Shown here in pieces: positions 6,395 to 12,821 of a stretch of DNA of 16,888 nt; the stretch's first letter is position 1; the number at the start of each line of letters is the position of its first letter. The DNA comes from Oscillospiraceae bacterium (lineage in GTDB: Bacteria > Bacillota > Clostridia > Oscillospirales > Acutalibacteraceae). The stretch spans positions 1 through 16,888 of the forward strand of contig JAISII010000190.1 in the NCBI GenBank assembly GCA_031262125.1. The letters are read 5' to 3'. Under the pieces are notes generated by a model. The model was not told the DNA's origin and searched no databases. It was given only the letters and a program-made list of their open reading frames with translations. Position numbers and translations under genes: made by a program.

Positions 6395-6632
6395 GCCTTT
6401 CCGGCTTGCAGGGGTTGCAAAAGCGGGTGATAATACGCAAGCCTTTGATATAGGTAATAATATATTGTATGCAAGTTTGAATAAATTCAAACTTGACATT
6501 TATATTCGCCGTGCAGACTGCCGCAGGCAGTCGCACGATGCGTAATTTTTATGACACATTGCTTTCAGTTCAGAGGGTTTATGTTTAATTCATAAATTTT
6601 TGTGAGCCGGAAAGGCTAATGGTCATAAAAAT
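6395..6632. repeat. Cluster of inverted repeats and hairpins in the gap before yfbR
   Basis: In the 367-nt non-coding gap 6381-6747, GCCTTTCCGGC (6395-6405) is inverted at 6606-6616. CAAGTTTGAAT and ATTCAAACTTG form a perfect 11-bp hairpin at 6472-6495. GACTGCC-GCA-GGCAGTC (6516-6532) forms a 7-bp hairpin extended by GTGC/GCAC. ATTTTTATGAC (6545-6555) is inverted at 6622-6632, with imperfect extension to about 20 nt. None is followed by a T-tract. I see no gene in this gap; the rest is AT-rich and includes the yfbR promoter. Confidence 0.6.
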
Positions 6633-6649
6633 GTTGCACTAAATTATTA

Positions 6650-6678
6650 TTTACATTTTTTTAAAAATATAGTATGAT
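6650..6678 (+). promoter_or_regulatory. Sigma-A promoter of the yfbR-type gene
   Basis: TTTACA (6650-6655), 17 nt, TATGAT (6673-6678), each five of six to consensus. The predicted start near 6685 gives a leader of about 63 nt. A second TATAAT at 6692-6697 lacks a good -35. Confidence 0.65.
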
Positions 6679-6747
6679 ATTTATAAATAGATATAATATT
6701 TTACATTTTAACATATAGCGACAAAAAAATAAAGAGGAAAATTAAAA

Positions 6748-7332
6748 ATGAGCCACTTTTTTGCAATAATTTCACGAATAAAGCTGATAAACCGTTGGGG
6801 GCTTATGCAAAACACCCGCCCCGAGAACTTGGCGGAACACAGCTTGCAGGTGGCTATGCTTGCCCATTGTCTTGTGCTGCTCCATAACGCAAATTGTGAG
6901 GATGCCGATAAAATAAGTGTAGAAAAAGTGGTTTTAGCCGCACTTTATCATGATGTTTCGGAAATTATTACAGGCGATTTGCCAACCCCGGTAAAATACC
7001 ACAATACGGTTATAAAATCGGCTTATAAAGAGATTGAAAAAAACGCCGAAGAGCATTTGGTTAATATGCTGCCCGAATTTTTGCAGGCTGACTATGCCGA
7101 CGCCATTGTGCACACTAACGCCGAAGAAGATGTGCTGCGGTTTGTTAAGGCTGCCGACAAGCTTTCGGCTTTAATAAAATGTATTGAGGAAGAAAAGTTC
7201 GGCAACAAAGAGTTTAAAGCCGCCAAAGTTAGCATAGAGAACATACTTAAAGCAATGAATATGCCCGAGGTAGACACCTTTATGGCAGAGTTTTTGCCCT
7301 CGTTCGCCCTAACACTGGACGAACAAGAGTAG
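6748..7332 (+). CDS. yfbR: HD-domain 5'-deoxynucleotidase YfbR
   Basis: A 194-aa cytoplasmic metal-dependent phosphohydrolase that, in Escherichia coli YfbR, removes phosphate from deoxyribonucleoside 5'-monophosphates as part of nucleotide salvage. It aligns with E. coli YfbR almost end to end: MSHFFAIISRIKLINRW at the N-terminus, EHSLQVAMLAH, then YHDVSEIITGDLPTPVKY. The metal and substrate residues appear conserved: Arg16, Trp17, His31, His68-Asp69, Glu72, Asp77 and Asp137 (AADKL). The C-terminal FLPSFALTLDE is also family-typical. The ribosome binding site AGAGGA (6733-6738) is about 9 nt from the ATG. It sits alone behind its own promoter. Confidence 0.93.
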   Translation: MSHFFAIISRIKLINRWGLMQNTRPENLAEHSLQVAMLAHCLVLLHNANCEDADKISVEKVVLAALYHDVSEIITGDLPTPVKYHNTVIKSAYKEIEKNAEEHLVNMLPEFLQADYADAIVHTNAEEDVLRFVKAADKLSALIKCIEEEKFGNKEFKAAKVSIENILKAMNMPEVDTFMAEFLPSFALTLDEQE

Positions 7333-7393
7333 TTTTTGCAGTGCAATAATACTTTAAAGTATCTTTACGTAAAAATTCACCCAAAATTCACCA

Positions 7394-7416
7394 TAAAATT
7401 CCAATGCGGAATTTTA
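7394..7416 (+). terminator. Possible weak terminator hairpin after yfbR
   Basis: TAAAATTCC (7394-7402), 5-nt loop, GGAATTTTA (7408-7416): a 9-bp stem whose 3' arm ends in four T residues but has no further T-tract. It lies 60 nt after the yfbR stop and before a TATAAT (7434-7439) that may serve the next gene. Confidence 0.3.
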
Positions 7417-7534
7417 AACCCAACTTATTTGTGTATAATATATCAGTTAAAGAATTGATAAGTTTTATGTCTTAAAAAAATATTATTATTAAAACAAGGC
7501 AAATTTTAGTGCCGATAAAGAAAGGGGAGGTTTT

Positions 7535-8770
7535 GTGAAGGACTACAAAACCTATATGGACAAGCAGAAAAAACGCAGCAGCACAAACAGCACAAACAGC
7601 ACAAACAGAACTAACAAAAATGATATGATTGATATAGGCTCGAAATCGAGCAGAGATAAAATTTTTAGACGCAAGGTACGCATACGCCGTGGGGTTGTTT
7701 TGGCTGCTTCTTTGCTGTTTTTAGTTGCAGGTTCACTTATGCTCTATGGCGAGAGTTTGCTTAATTCGATAGGTAAAGAAGACGGCACAATTCCAAACTC
7801 AACTATGCCCACGGGTGTTGCAACTACTCTCGACGGCGAAAACCCGTTTGGCAATACACATTCAAGCTCTAATTTGTTAAGCGACCCCGATGTCTTGAAC
7901 GTAATGCTTTACGGCAAAGATGCCAGCGGTGGCAACTATGGCAACGGCTTGAGCGATACCGCAATTTTGCTCTCGATAGATGCCAAGCACCAAAAACTAA
8001 AGTTAACTTCTTTTTTGCGAGATACTTATGTATCAATCCCCGGTTACGGGCTTTCAAAATTAAACCATGCATTTTCTTACGGCGGGCCGTTGCTTTCAAT
8101 CAAAACTATCGAGAGTAACTTTGGAATACAAATCGACCGTTATGCAATTGTAAACTTTGAATCTTTCATAAAAATCATAGACATTTTAGGCGGAATTGAC
8201 ATCGAAATGACTGCCGATGAAGCTGATTATATCAATTTTCAGCTCTATTACAATCATCAGGTCGATTCTTCCCTCTCGGCTTACGACCAACGCTACTCTT
8301 TAGAACCGACCGACGGTATAAAGCACCTTACGGGCAAACAGGCGATATGGTATGCCCGCAATCGTGGCATTGATGCAAAAGAAGATAAAATGTGGGATAC
8401 TTATAACGGTTGCTATGCAGGGTATGACGGCGAAGAATGGCTCCGAGCTCAACGCCAACGCAAATTTTTGCAAATATTGGTTGACGATATGAAAACGGCA
8501 TCGCTGCCGGAGCTTAAAGCAATTATAGAGCAAATCGGTCCATACATTACCACAAACTTTAACTCAAACGAGATTTTATCTTTGCTACCCAATATGCTAA
8601 CCTTTATGAACTACAGCGTAGAAGAATTGCAAGTACCCACCCCGGGCACTTGGAATTATGGGCACACAGCGGATAGGCAATCAATTACTTCTATATTTGA
8701 TTGGGAAGGTTGCTGCCTTGATTTAGCAGAGTTTATTTATGAAGATGTGTCGGTTAGCACGGCGGAGTAG
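7535..8770 (+). CDS. LytR-CpsA-Psr (LCP) family glycopolymer transferase
   Basis: LCP enzymes transfer lipid-linked polymers such as teichoic acids or capsule to peptidoglycan on the outer membrane face. The 411-aa protein has a Ser/Thr/Asn-rich basic cytoplasmic tail (1-52), one TM helix (about 53-71) and a linker to about 117, then the LCP domain. The domain has LNVMLYGKDASG (121-132), GLSDTAILLSID (138-149, with Asp141), SFLRDTYVSIPGYG (159-172, with catalytic Arg162), KLNHAFSYGG (175-184), INFESF-like and ILGGID motifs, and LTGKQAIWYARNR with a downstream RAQRQRKF. The C-terminal part runs to residue 411 without further recognised domains. The GTG start is favoured by AAAGGGGAGG at 7521-7530; the next in-frame ATG is at 7556. 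It is alone in its unit, but fits the polysaccharide genes nearby. Confidence 0.92.
   Translation: MKDYKTYMDKQKKRSSTNSTNSTNRTNKNDMIDIGSKSSRDKIFRRKVRIRRGVVLAASLLFLVAGSLMLYGESLLNSIGKEDGTIPNSTMPTGVATTLDGENPFGNTHSSSNLLSDPDVLNVMLYGKDASGGNYGNGLSDTAILLSIDAKHQKLKLTSFLRDTYVSIPGYGLSKLNHAFSYGGPLLSIKTIESNFGIQIDRYAIVNFESFIKIIDILGGIDIEMTADEADYINFQLYYNHQVDSSLSAYDQRYSLEPTDGIKHLTGKQAIWYARNRGIDAKEDKMWDTYNGCYAGYDGEEWLRAQRQRKFLQILVDDMKTASLPELKAIIEQIGPYITTNFNSNEILSLLPNMLTFMNYSVEELQVPTPGTWNYGHTADRQSITSIFDWEGCCLDLAEFIYEDVSVSTAE
7579..7605 (+). repeat. 9-nt tandem repeat in the LCP gene
   Basis: Three perfect copies of CAGCACAAA (7579-7605), followed by a degenerate fourth, encode repeated Ser-Thr-Asn in the cytoplasmic tail. 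Because the unit is a multiple of three, copy-number change would keep the frame. Confidence 0.85.
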
Positions 8771-8797
8771 TTTTTATTTATAAAAAATTTGCACGCA

Positions 8798-9112
8798 AAC
8801 CACCCCGTCTTCGCTAAAGCGAAGCCACCCCTCCCCGGAGGGGAATATTAGCACATCAAATAGACTAAAAGCAAACCACCAGTTAAGTTTAAATAAACAA
8901 ACCTTTTAACCAACCCGAAGCCTCGGCAATGCAGAGAAATTACCCTCCGTTACAAGAAACAAGATACAAGAGGCAAGAAGTCTCGGCAAAGCAGAAAAAT
9001 TCCCCTCCGTGGAGGGGTGGCTGCTCCCATAGTAAAAAATAAATTTCATTTTTTATTAAAAATCTAAAAAAATAAAAAATTTTTAGATTAAGCAGAGCAG
9101 ACGGGGTGGTTT
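8798..9112. repeat. MITE-like element with 14-bp terminal inverted repeats
   Basis: AAACCACCCCGTCT (8798-8811) is inverted perfectly as AGACGGGGTGGTTT (9099-9112), defining a 315-bp element without coding capacity. Subterminally, a 23-nt segment with the hairpin CCCCTCC/GGAGGGG (8825-8847) is inverted at 8999-9021 with one or two mismatches. A 34-nt block beginning GAAGCCTCGGCAA (8917-8950) is directly repeated at 8977-9010 with four mismatches. Other hairpins are CTTCGCT-AA-AGCGAAG (8810-8825) and AATCTAAAAA/TTTTTAGATT (9061-9089). No clear target-site duplication is seen. It fills the gap between the LCP and ppa genes and may separate ppa from its original promoter; I see no convincing ppa promoter. 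Confidence 0.75.
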
Positions 9113-9136
9113 CTGCGGAAAAAGGAGTTTTAATTT

Positions 9137-9664
9137 ATGAATATTTGGCACGATATTGAACCTAACCGCATTTGCCCGAACGATTTTATGGTAGTAATCG
9201 AAATACCAAAAGGCGGCAAAAGCAAATACGAGCTTGACAAAACAACAGGCTTTTTGCGGCTCGACCGCATTTTGCACACGTCAACTCATTATCCTGCAAA
9301 CTATGGGTTTATACCCCGCACCTATGCACAGGATTTTGACCCGATGGACGTGCTTGTGGTTTCCAGCGAGGTTATTGCCCCGCTAACCCTTGTGCGTTGC
9401 TACCCCATAGGCGTAATTACAATGATAGACAGCGGTATGAACGACGAAAAAATCATCGCCATTCCGTTCTCGGACCCTGCCTATAACACCTACACCGACG
9501 TTAAACAGCTGCCCAAGCACAGGTTTGACGAGATGATGCACTTCTTTTCGGTTTATAAAAATCTGGAGGAGAAGGACATTGAGGTAGGCGAGGTCAAAAA
9601 CGCAAAAATCGCCCAAAAAATTGTAAAAGATTCTATAGACTCTTACCGAGAGAATTTCTGCTGA
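9137..9664 (+). CDS. ppa: Inorganic pyrophosphatase, family I
   Basis: A 175-aa soluble, magnesium-dependent enzyme that hydrolyses pyrophosphate to two phosphates and so pulls biosynthetic reactions forward. The active-site residues of the Escherichia coli enzyme are recognisable with a shift of one: Lys30 and Glu32 (KYELD), Arg44 (LDRIL), Tyr52 and Tyr56 (HYPANYGF), the signature aspartates Asp66, Asp68 and Asp71 in DFDPMDVLV, then Asp98, Asp103 and Lys105 in MIDSGMNDEK, and Tyr140-Lys141. The length matches the family. The second position of the signature is Phe rather than the common Gly. The ribosome binding site AAAGGAG (9120-9126) is 10 nt from the ATG and lies just outside the upstream repeat element. 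Confidence 0.96.
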   Translation: MNIWHDIEPNRICPNDFMVVIEIPKGGKSKYELDKTTGFLRLDRILHTSTHYPANYGFIPRTYAQDFDPMDVLVVSSEVIAPLTLVRCYPIGVITMIDSGMNDEKIIAIPFSDPAYNTYTDVKQLPKHRFDEMMHFFSVYKNLEEKDIEVGEVKNAKIAQKIVKDSIDSYRENFC

Positions 9665-9753
9665 TTTTGTTTTTTAAAAATTTTGAGTTGTAAATAATCG
9701 ATAAAAATACAGCACAACCAAATCGCAAAAGATAAAAAGGATAAAGAGCCCTT

Positions 9754-10191
9754 ATGAAAATTGTACCCAACAAGCAAACAAAACGCCTTCGCATTGGTCT
9801 TATAATAATCTATTTGGTGCAGGTTTTTTTGTGTACCTCGGCGTATTTTTACATACCCGCAACCTCAACCACGCCCGAAGTTAGCTTTACAATTTTAAGC
9901 TACTATATGTACATCGATGTTACCGCTCAGCCCGCACTTGGCTATTTGGCTTTTGCACTAATTCCTGTTTTTGTTATACCGATTGTATTATTTTTTATGA
10001 TAGCTATCGACCAAACAAGGGGCATAGGCTTTGCAGGTGGGCTTATAGGGTCGGTTATTGCCGCACTTTATTTGCTTTTTGGTTTTGGCATCGCCATGAT
10101 GGACTATGGTTCAATTATTGCTTTGCTGCTTTATGTGCTGGCGATTTTCTTGTCTTTTTTGGGGCTGGTGTCCCGCTATTTAAAAACTTGA
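9754..10191 (+). CDS. Small membrane protein of unknown function
   Basis: A 145-aa hydrophobic protein with a basic N-terminus (MKIVPNKQTKRLR) and four predicted membrane helices at about residues 12-34, 61-85, 91-113 and 118-140. The second loop contains AIDQTRG and the C-terminus is RYLKT, so both ends are probably cytoplasmic. I do not recognise a family. It follows ppa by 89 nt on the same strand with no terminator between them, so it may be read through from ppa, although the products have no obvious functional link. The ribosome binding site is weak (AAAAGGA at 9735-9741, 12 nt from the ATG). The strong bidirectional terminator follows. Confidence 0.75.
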   Translation: MKIVPNKQTKRLRIGLIIIYLVQVFLCTSAYFYIPATSTTPEVSFTILSYYMYIDVTAQPALGYLAFALIPVFVIPIVLFFMIAIDQTRGIGFAGGLIGSVIAALYLLFGFGIAMMDYGSIIALLLYVLAIFLSFLGLVSRYLKT

Positions 10192-10209
10192 GTTTAGTGA
10201 ATATTATAA

Positions 10210-10240
10210 TTAAAACCCCCGCCTGCGGCGGGGGTTTTAA
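10210..10240. terminator. Bidirectional intrinsic terminator
   Basis: A perfect 14-bp stem (10210-10223 with 10227-10240), core CCCCCGCC-TGC-GGCGGGGG, is flanked by TTAAAA on one side and TTTTAA on the other. It provides T residues on both strands between convergent genes ending at 10191 and 10260. Confidence 0.92.
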
Positions 10241-10259
10241 AATTTATAACAAAACAACT

Positions 10260-11255
10260 CTACACAAAATAAAACTCTAAATGTGCGGGCAAATTAATAA
10301 TCTCCAGGCGGCCTGTTTCCTCGTGCCGCAGCTTGCCCGAAATATTGCCGAAAACCATTGTCCGTTTGTCGCAGTCAACGCTCATCAAATGCCCGTTGCG
10401 TATTTTTGGGCGGAAAACCAAATCAACCATTCTGCCCGTGGTAGAAATGCGAAAAGGTCGGTTAAGGAAATTTTCGTTGCCAACAAACTGTGCTTTTTCA
10501 AGCTTGAACATTGTGCCGTTGTAAAAAAAGCTGTTTTCGTTCTCTTGCCCGGGGCTTGAGAGCAGCAGAGAAAACGGTTTGCGGTTTATTTGAGTATCGC
10601 AAAAAAGTGTGGTTGCAAATTTTTTGTCGGGGCTGCCGTATCTCTGCCAGTTAAGGTAACCGTTGGCGTTGGTGTTGTCAAAGCTGTATTCTTGCCCGCC
10701 AAAGCGGATTGTGCCTGTAACCGAAAGCTCGGGCAAAAAGCGGCTGAGGTAAAAATAGCTCTCGTGCGTGTCGCTGGCGGGGGTGGCGGCGTTTAAGCTG
10801 TCTGCAAATTTTTGTTCCAGCGTTAGGTTTGCAAAAAGGTTTTTGTCTTGGCAAAAGTTTACAAAATCGCACTTAATATAGCGTTTTATAGAGGTGCAGG
10901 AGAAGTTTATACTAACCCTGCTGTCGGCATAGCTAACCGAGCCGCTGTCGCTGCGGGTGGGCATATACTCTTGCCCGAATGTAAGCGGCTTTAAAACATT
11001 GCACGAATAAATGTTCCCGTCTAAAAAGTCGATAAGTGCAACCGATGCATAGGTGTTAACGCCGTAATTTAAAACCGAAATATAAAACCCTACCTCGTTG
11101 TTAGAGATATAGTAGCTGTCTCTCTCGTTAAGCTTAATACGGGGGATTCTGCAATAATCCTTGTCAAAAATAATATGAGGGAGTTTGCTGTAGCCGTTGG
11201 CTTCTGCCGCCCCTGTTTCGCTAAGGAGGTATTGCATTGTCTTAATTTCATTCAT
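10260..11255 (-). CDS. DUF2804 family protein
   Basis: A 331-aa soluble protein without a signal peptide or TM segment. By eye its C-terminal half follows the DUF2804 pattern: ELSVTGTIRFGGQEYSFD (176-193), a Trp-containing region NGYLNWQRYGS (198-208) where many members have a more conserved Trp/Gly motif, then ENSFFYNGTMFKLEKAQF (240-257), PFRISTTGRMVDLVFRP (267-283) and MVFGNISGKLR (300-310). DUF2804 proteins are thought to have a lipocalin-like beta-rich fold related to hydroxyneurosporene-synthase/AttH-type domains; no biochemical role is established to my knowledge. The N-terminus may be divergent. The ATG at 11253-11255 follows AAAGGAAA by about 11 nt and lies downstream of a good promoter. 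It is monocistronic and convergent with the membrane protein gene. Confidence 0.75.
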   Translation of the reverse strand: MNEIKTMQYLLSETGAAEANGYSKLPHIIFDKDYCRIPRIKLNERDSYYISNNEVGFYISVLNYGVNTYASVALIDFLDGNIYSCNVLKPLTFGQEYMPTRSDSGSVSYADSRVSINFSCTSIKRYIKCDFVNFCQDKNLFANLTLEQKFADSLNAATPASDTHESYFYLSRFLPELSVTGTIRFGGQEYSFDNTNANGYLNWQRYGSPDKKFATTLFCDTQINRKPFSLLLSSPGQENENSFFYNGTMFKLEKAQFVGNENFLNRPFRISTTGRMVDLVFRPKIRNGHLMSVDCDKRTMVFGNISGKLRHEETGRLEIINLPAHLEFYFV

Positions 11256-11295
11256 TTAGGTTGGTTTCCTTTTAAATATGATAAAATTCTTTACT

Positions 11296-11324
11296 ATTAT
11301 ACAACATTTTCAAAAAGTTTTCAA
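11296..11324 (-). promoter_or_regulatory. Sigma-A promoter of the DUF2804 gene
   Basis: On the minus strand, TTGAAA (11319-11324), 17 nt, TATAAT (11296-11301): five of six and six of six matches with ideal spacing. The predicted start near 11289 gives a short leader. Confidence 0.8.
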
Positions 11325-11389
11325 GCGGTAATATAAGCACGCTCGTTTTCATATAAATTCTTAATCTAAAAAACAAAGGGCGTGAGAAC

Positions 11390-11752
11390 TTGAGAACACA
11401 AAAAGCAGCCGCATTTTTGCTGGTTGTTGCAGTTATGATTATAACAATTTGCAGCTGCCGTGCAATAATTTCCTCCCCGGCAGACGAACTTAAAGCCGGG
11501 CTTTGGAAGAGCGATTTTGACAACGGCACAAACATTTCGCTTGCGTTTGAGGGAACAACAGCACAAATGCGTATTACCACCGTCGGCAGCGAAAATGAGC
11601 AAATCATCAGCGGCGGATGCGTTGTTTCGGACGAAGAATTTGTAATAACCGATGCCTCTATGGGCGATGTTTTGCACGTAAAATACAAGCTCTCGGGCAA
11701 GCAGGTTGCCATAACCTATCAGGGGCAAACCATCAGTTTAAACAAACAGTAA
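11390..11752 (+). CDS. Small putative lipoprotein
   Basis: A 120-aa exported protein. From the TTG start, the N-terminus MRTQKAAAFLLVVAVMIITI is a typical signal peptide (basic end, then hydrophobic core), followed by ICSC (20-23), a plausible though atypical lipobox with Cys23 as the lipidated residue. The mature part is about 97 residues, with the pattern LKAGLWKSDFDNGTNISLAFEG and alternating polar/hydrophobic strands up to the C-terminus, suggesting a small beta-rich domain of the kind that reports weight of a ligand-binding or calycin-like fold; this is speculative and no family is recognised. AAAGGG (11375-11380) is 9 nt before the TTG; the first in-frame ATG (residue 16) would cut the signal peptide. 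It is divergent from the DUF2804 gene. Confidence 0.7.
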   Translation: MRTQKAAAFLLVVAVMIITICSCRAIISSPADELKAGLWKSDFDNGTNISLAFEGTTAQMRITTVGSENEQIISGGCVVSDEEFVITDASMGDVLHVKYKLSGKQVAITYQGQTISLNKQ

Positions 11753-11825
11753 TATAAGTACAATATTATTGCGAATTGTCTGCAAAAAACACAAGCAAAT
11801 TTTACTGTATTTTTACCGCATAATG

Positions 11826-11834
11826 TGCTATACT
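11826..11834 (+). promoter_or_regulatory. Extended -10 promoter of the FNT gene
   Basis: TGCTATACT (11826-11834) matches the extended -10 form TGnTATAAT with one difference. No good -35 is seen at the expected distance, as is common for extended -10 promoters. The predicted start, near 11841, falls inside the palindrome that follows. Confidence 0.5.
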
Positions 11835-11862
11835 TTTGTAAAATAAAACTTAATTTTACAAA
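11835..11862 (+). promoter_or_regulatory. Palindrome between promoter and RBS of the FNT gene (possible operator)
   Basis: TTTGTAAAAT (11835-11844), 8-nt spacer, ATTTTACAAA (11853-11862): a perfect 10-bp inverted repeat that starts directly after the -10 element and touches the AAGGGG ribosome binding site (11861-11866). It could be a repressor operator or an RNA hairpin masking the ribosome binding site. I cannot name a regulator. Confidence 0.5.
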
Positions 11863-11875
11863 GGGGTAAAGTGCT

Positions 11876-12550
11876 ATGAGGAACAATTTAAGTGTGTTTT
11901 TTAATTCTGTTTTGGGCGGAATTATGATAGGTATCGGCGGCACTGTTTATTTGTCGTGCGAGAATAAAGTTGTCGGCTCGTTGCTTTTTGCAATCGGGCT
12001 TATGACAATTTGCGTCTATCAAATGGCACTCTTTACAGGCAAAATAGGCTATATTGTCAGCAGCAAACCTATTTATTTGCTCGAGTGTGCAGTGGTGTGG
12101 CTGGGCAATTTGGTTGGCACAACGCTTGTTGCGTTTGGCGTTGCGTTGGCAAAACCGAGTTTGTTTGGTACTATACATACAGTTGCAAGCGGCAAGTTAA
12201 ACCAAAATTGGTACACCGCACTTATTCTGGGCATTTTGTGCGGCTTGCTTATGTTCATTGCCGTAGATAATTTCAGGAACGAAAAAAGCCACGTTGCTTC
12301 TAAATATATTGGCATTTTTGCTTGTGTTTCTACCTTTATACTCGCCGGTTTTGAGCACAGCATAGCCGATATGTACTATTTTATGTTGGCAACATTTTTG
12401 CCTATTTCTACAACAGACAGCTTTGGCTTTGATATGGGTATGCTTTTAAATGGCTTTGCCTTTATACTTATTGTAACCTTGGGCAATGTTTTGGGTTCGT
12501 TTATCATCCCGCTGGGCAAAAAATATGCTGTGGCTGCTGCAGAAAAATAA
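11876..12550 (+). CDS. Formate/nitrite transporter (FNT) family channel
   Basis: A 224-aa polytopic membrane protein of the FNT family (FocA, NirC, HSC), pentameric channels for small monovalent anions such as formate, nitrite or hydrosulfide. Recognisable elements are GGIMIGIGGTVYLS (14-27) in the first helix, the GNLVGT half-site (77-82) typical of the broken helix, and the family hallmark AGFEHSIADMYYF (157-169) with the central His161. GNVLGSFIIPLGKKY (203-217) is the second half-site and last helix. It has six membrane helices, and is shorter than FocA (about 285 aa) at both ends. The substrate cannot be told from sequence; in an anaerobe formate is the first guess. No pyruvate formate-lyase or nitrite reductase gene is adjacent. 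ATG 11876 has AAGGGG 9 nt upstream. Confidence 0.88.
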   Translation: MRNNLSVFFNSVLGGIMIGIGGTVYLSCENKVVGSLLFAIGLMTICVYQMALFTGKIGYIVSSKPIYLLECAVVWLGNLVGTTLVAFGVALAKPSLFGTIHTVASGKLNQNWYTALILGILCGLLMFIAVDNFRNEKSHVASKYIGIFACVSTFILAGFEHSIADMYYFMLATFLPISTTDSFGFDMGMLLNGFAFILIVTLGNVLGSFIIPLGKKYAVAAAEK

Positions 12551-12571
12551 AAAACCAAAAAAATAAAAAAC

Positions 12572-12600
12572 TTGACATTCCCCAAAAAACAGGGTATAAT
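12572..12600 (+). promoter_or_regulatory. Consensus sigma-A promoter of the infC operon
   Basis: TTGACA (12572-12577), exactly 17 nt, TATAAT (12595-12600): a perfect consensus promoter, as expected for a ribosomal protein operon. The predicted start is near 12607. Confidence 0.93.
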
Positions 12601-12606
12601 AACTCA

Positions 12607-12781
12607 TACAATAAAGCGGAACGGCAATAAACCGTTCTCACCTGTGGTGTTTTGTCTGCACGGGTCAATATTTTACAACGGTATTTTCTTATATTTATAA
12701 GCTTGCGTTTTGCGGTTTATATAATTTTAAGATTGTTACGTTATAAATGTTGCAAGCAGGCAAAAGCGTGCTTGCTTTTTT
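12607..12781 (+). promoter_or_regulatory. Attenuator leader of infC-rpmI-rplT (L20-leader type)
   Basis: A leader of about 215 nt separates the promoter from infC. Hairpins visible include GAACGG/CCGTTC (12619-12637) and ACCTGTG/CACGGGT (12640-12665, one G-U pair), and the leader ends in an intrinsic terminator. GCTTGC at 12701-12706 is identical to part of the terminator 3' arm (12770-12775), so it can pair instead with GCAAGC (12752-12757) and form an antiterminator. In Bacillus subtilis this operon is controlled by L20 binding to such a leader. Position and architecture fit; the L20-binding fold itself was not verified. Confidence 0.75.
12752..12781 (+). terminator. Leader terminator (attenuator) upstream of infC
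   Basis: GCAAGCA (12752-12758) pairs with TGCTTGC (12769-12775); GC/GC may pair inside it across a G-G mismatch with an AAAA loop. It is followed by T6 (12776-12781). It precedes the infC ribosome binding site by 26 nt, so it acts within the leader rather than at the end of a gene. Confidence 0.85.
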
Positions 12782-12821
12782 ATTTGATAGCAAGTGCAGG
12801 TAATTTTGGAGGTGCTTAAAC

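Noticed and set aside
6381..6536. Upstream extension of the DUF975-like gene to 6536.
   Set aside because: The extra 52 residues are encoded by hairpin-forming repeat DNA; the family-like N-terminus begins at the ATG at 6380.
8917..9010. Two 34-nt similar blocks that could suggest a short CRISPR array.
   Set aside because: There are only two copies with four mismatches, a 26-nt spacer and no cas genes; they are internal to the inverted-repeat element.
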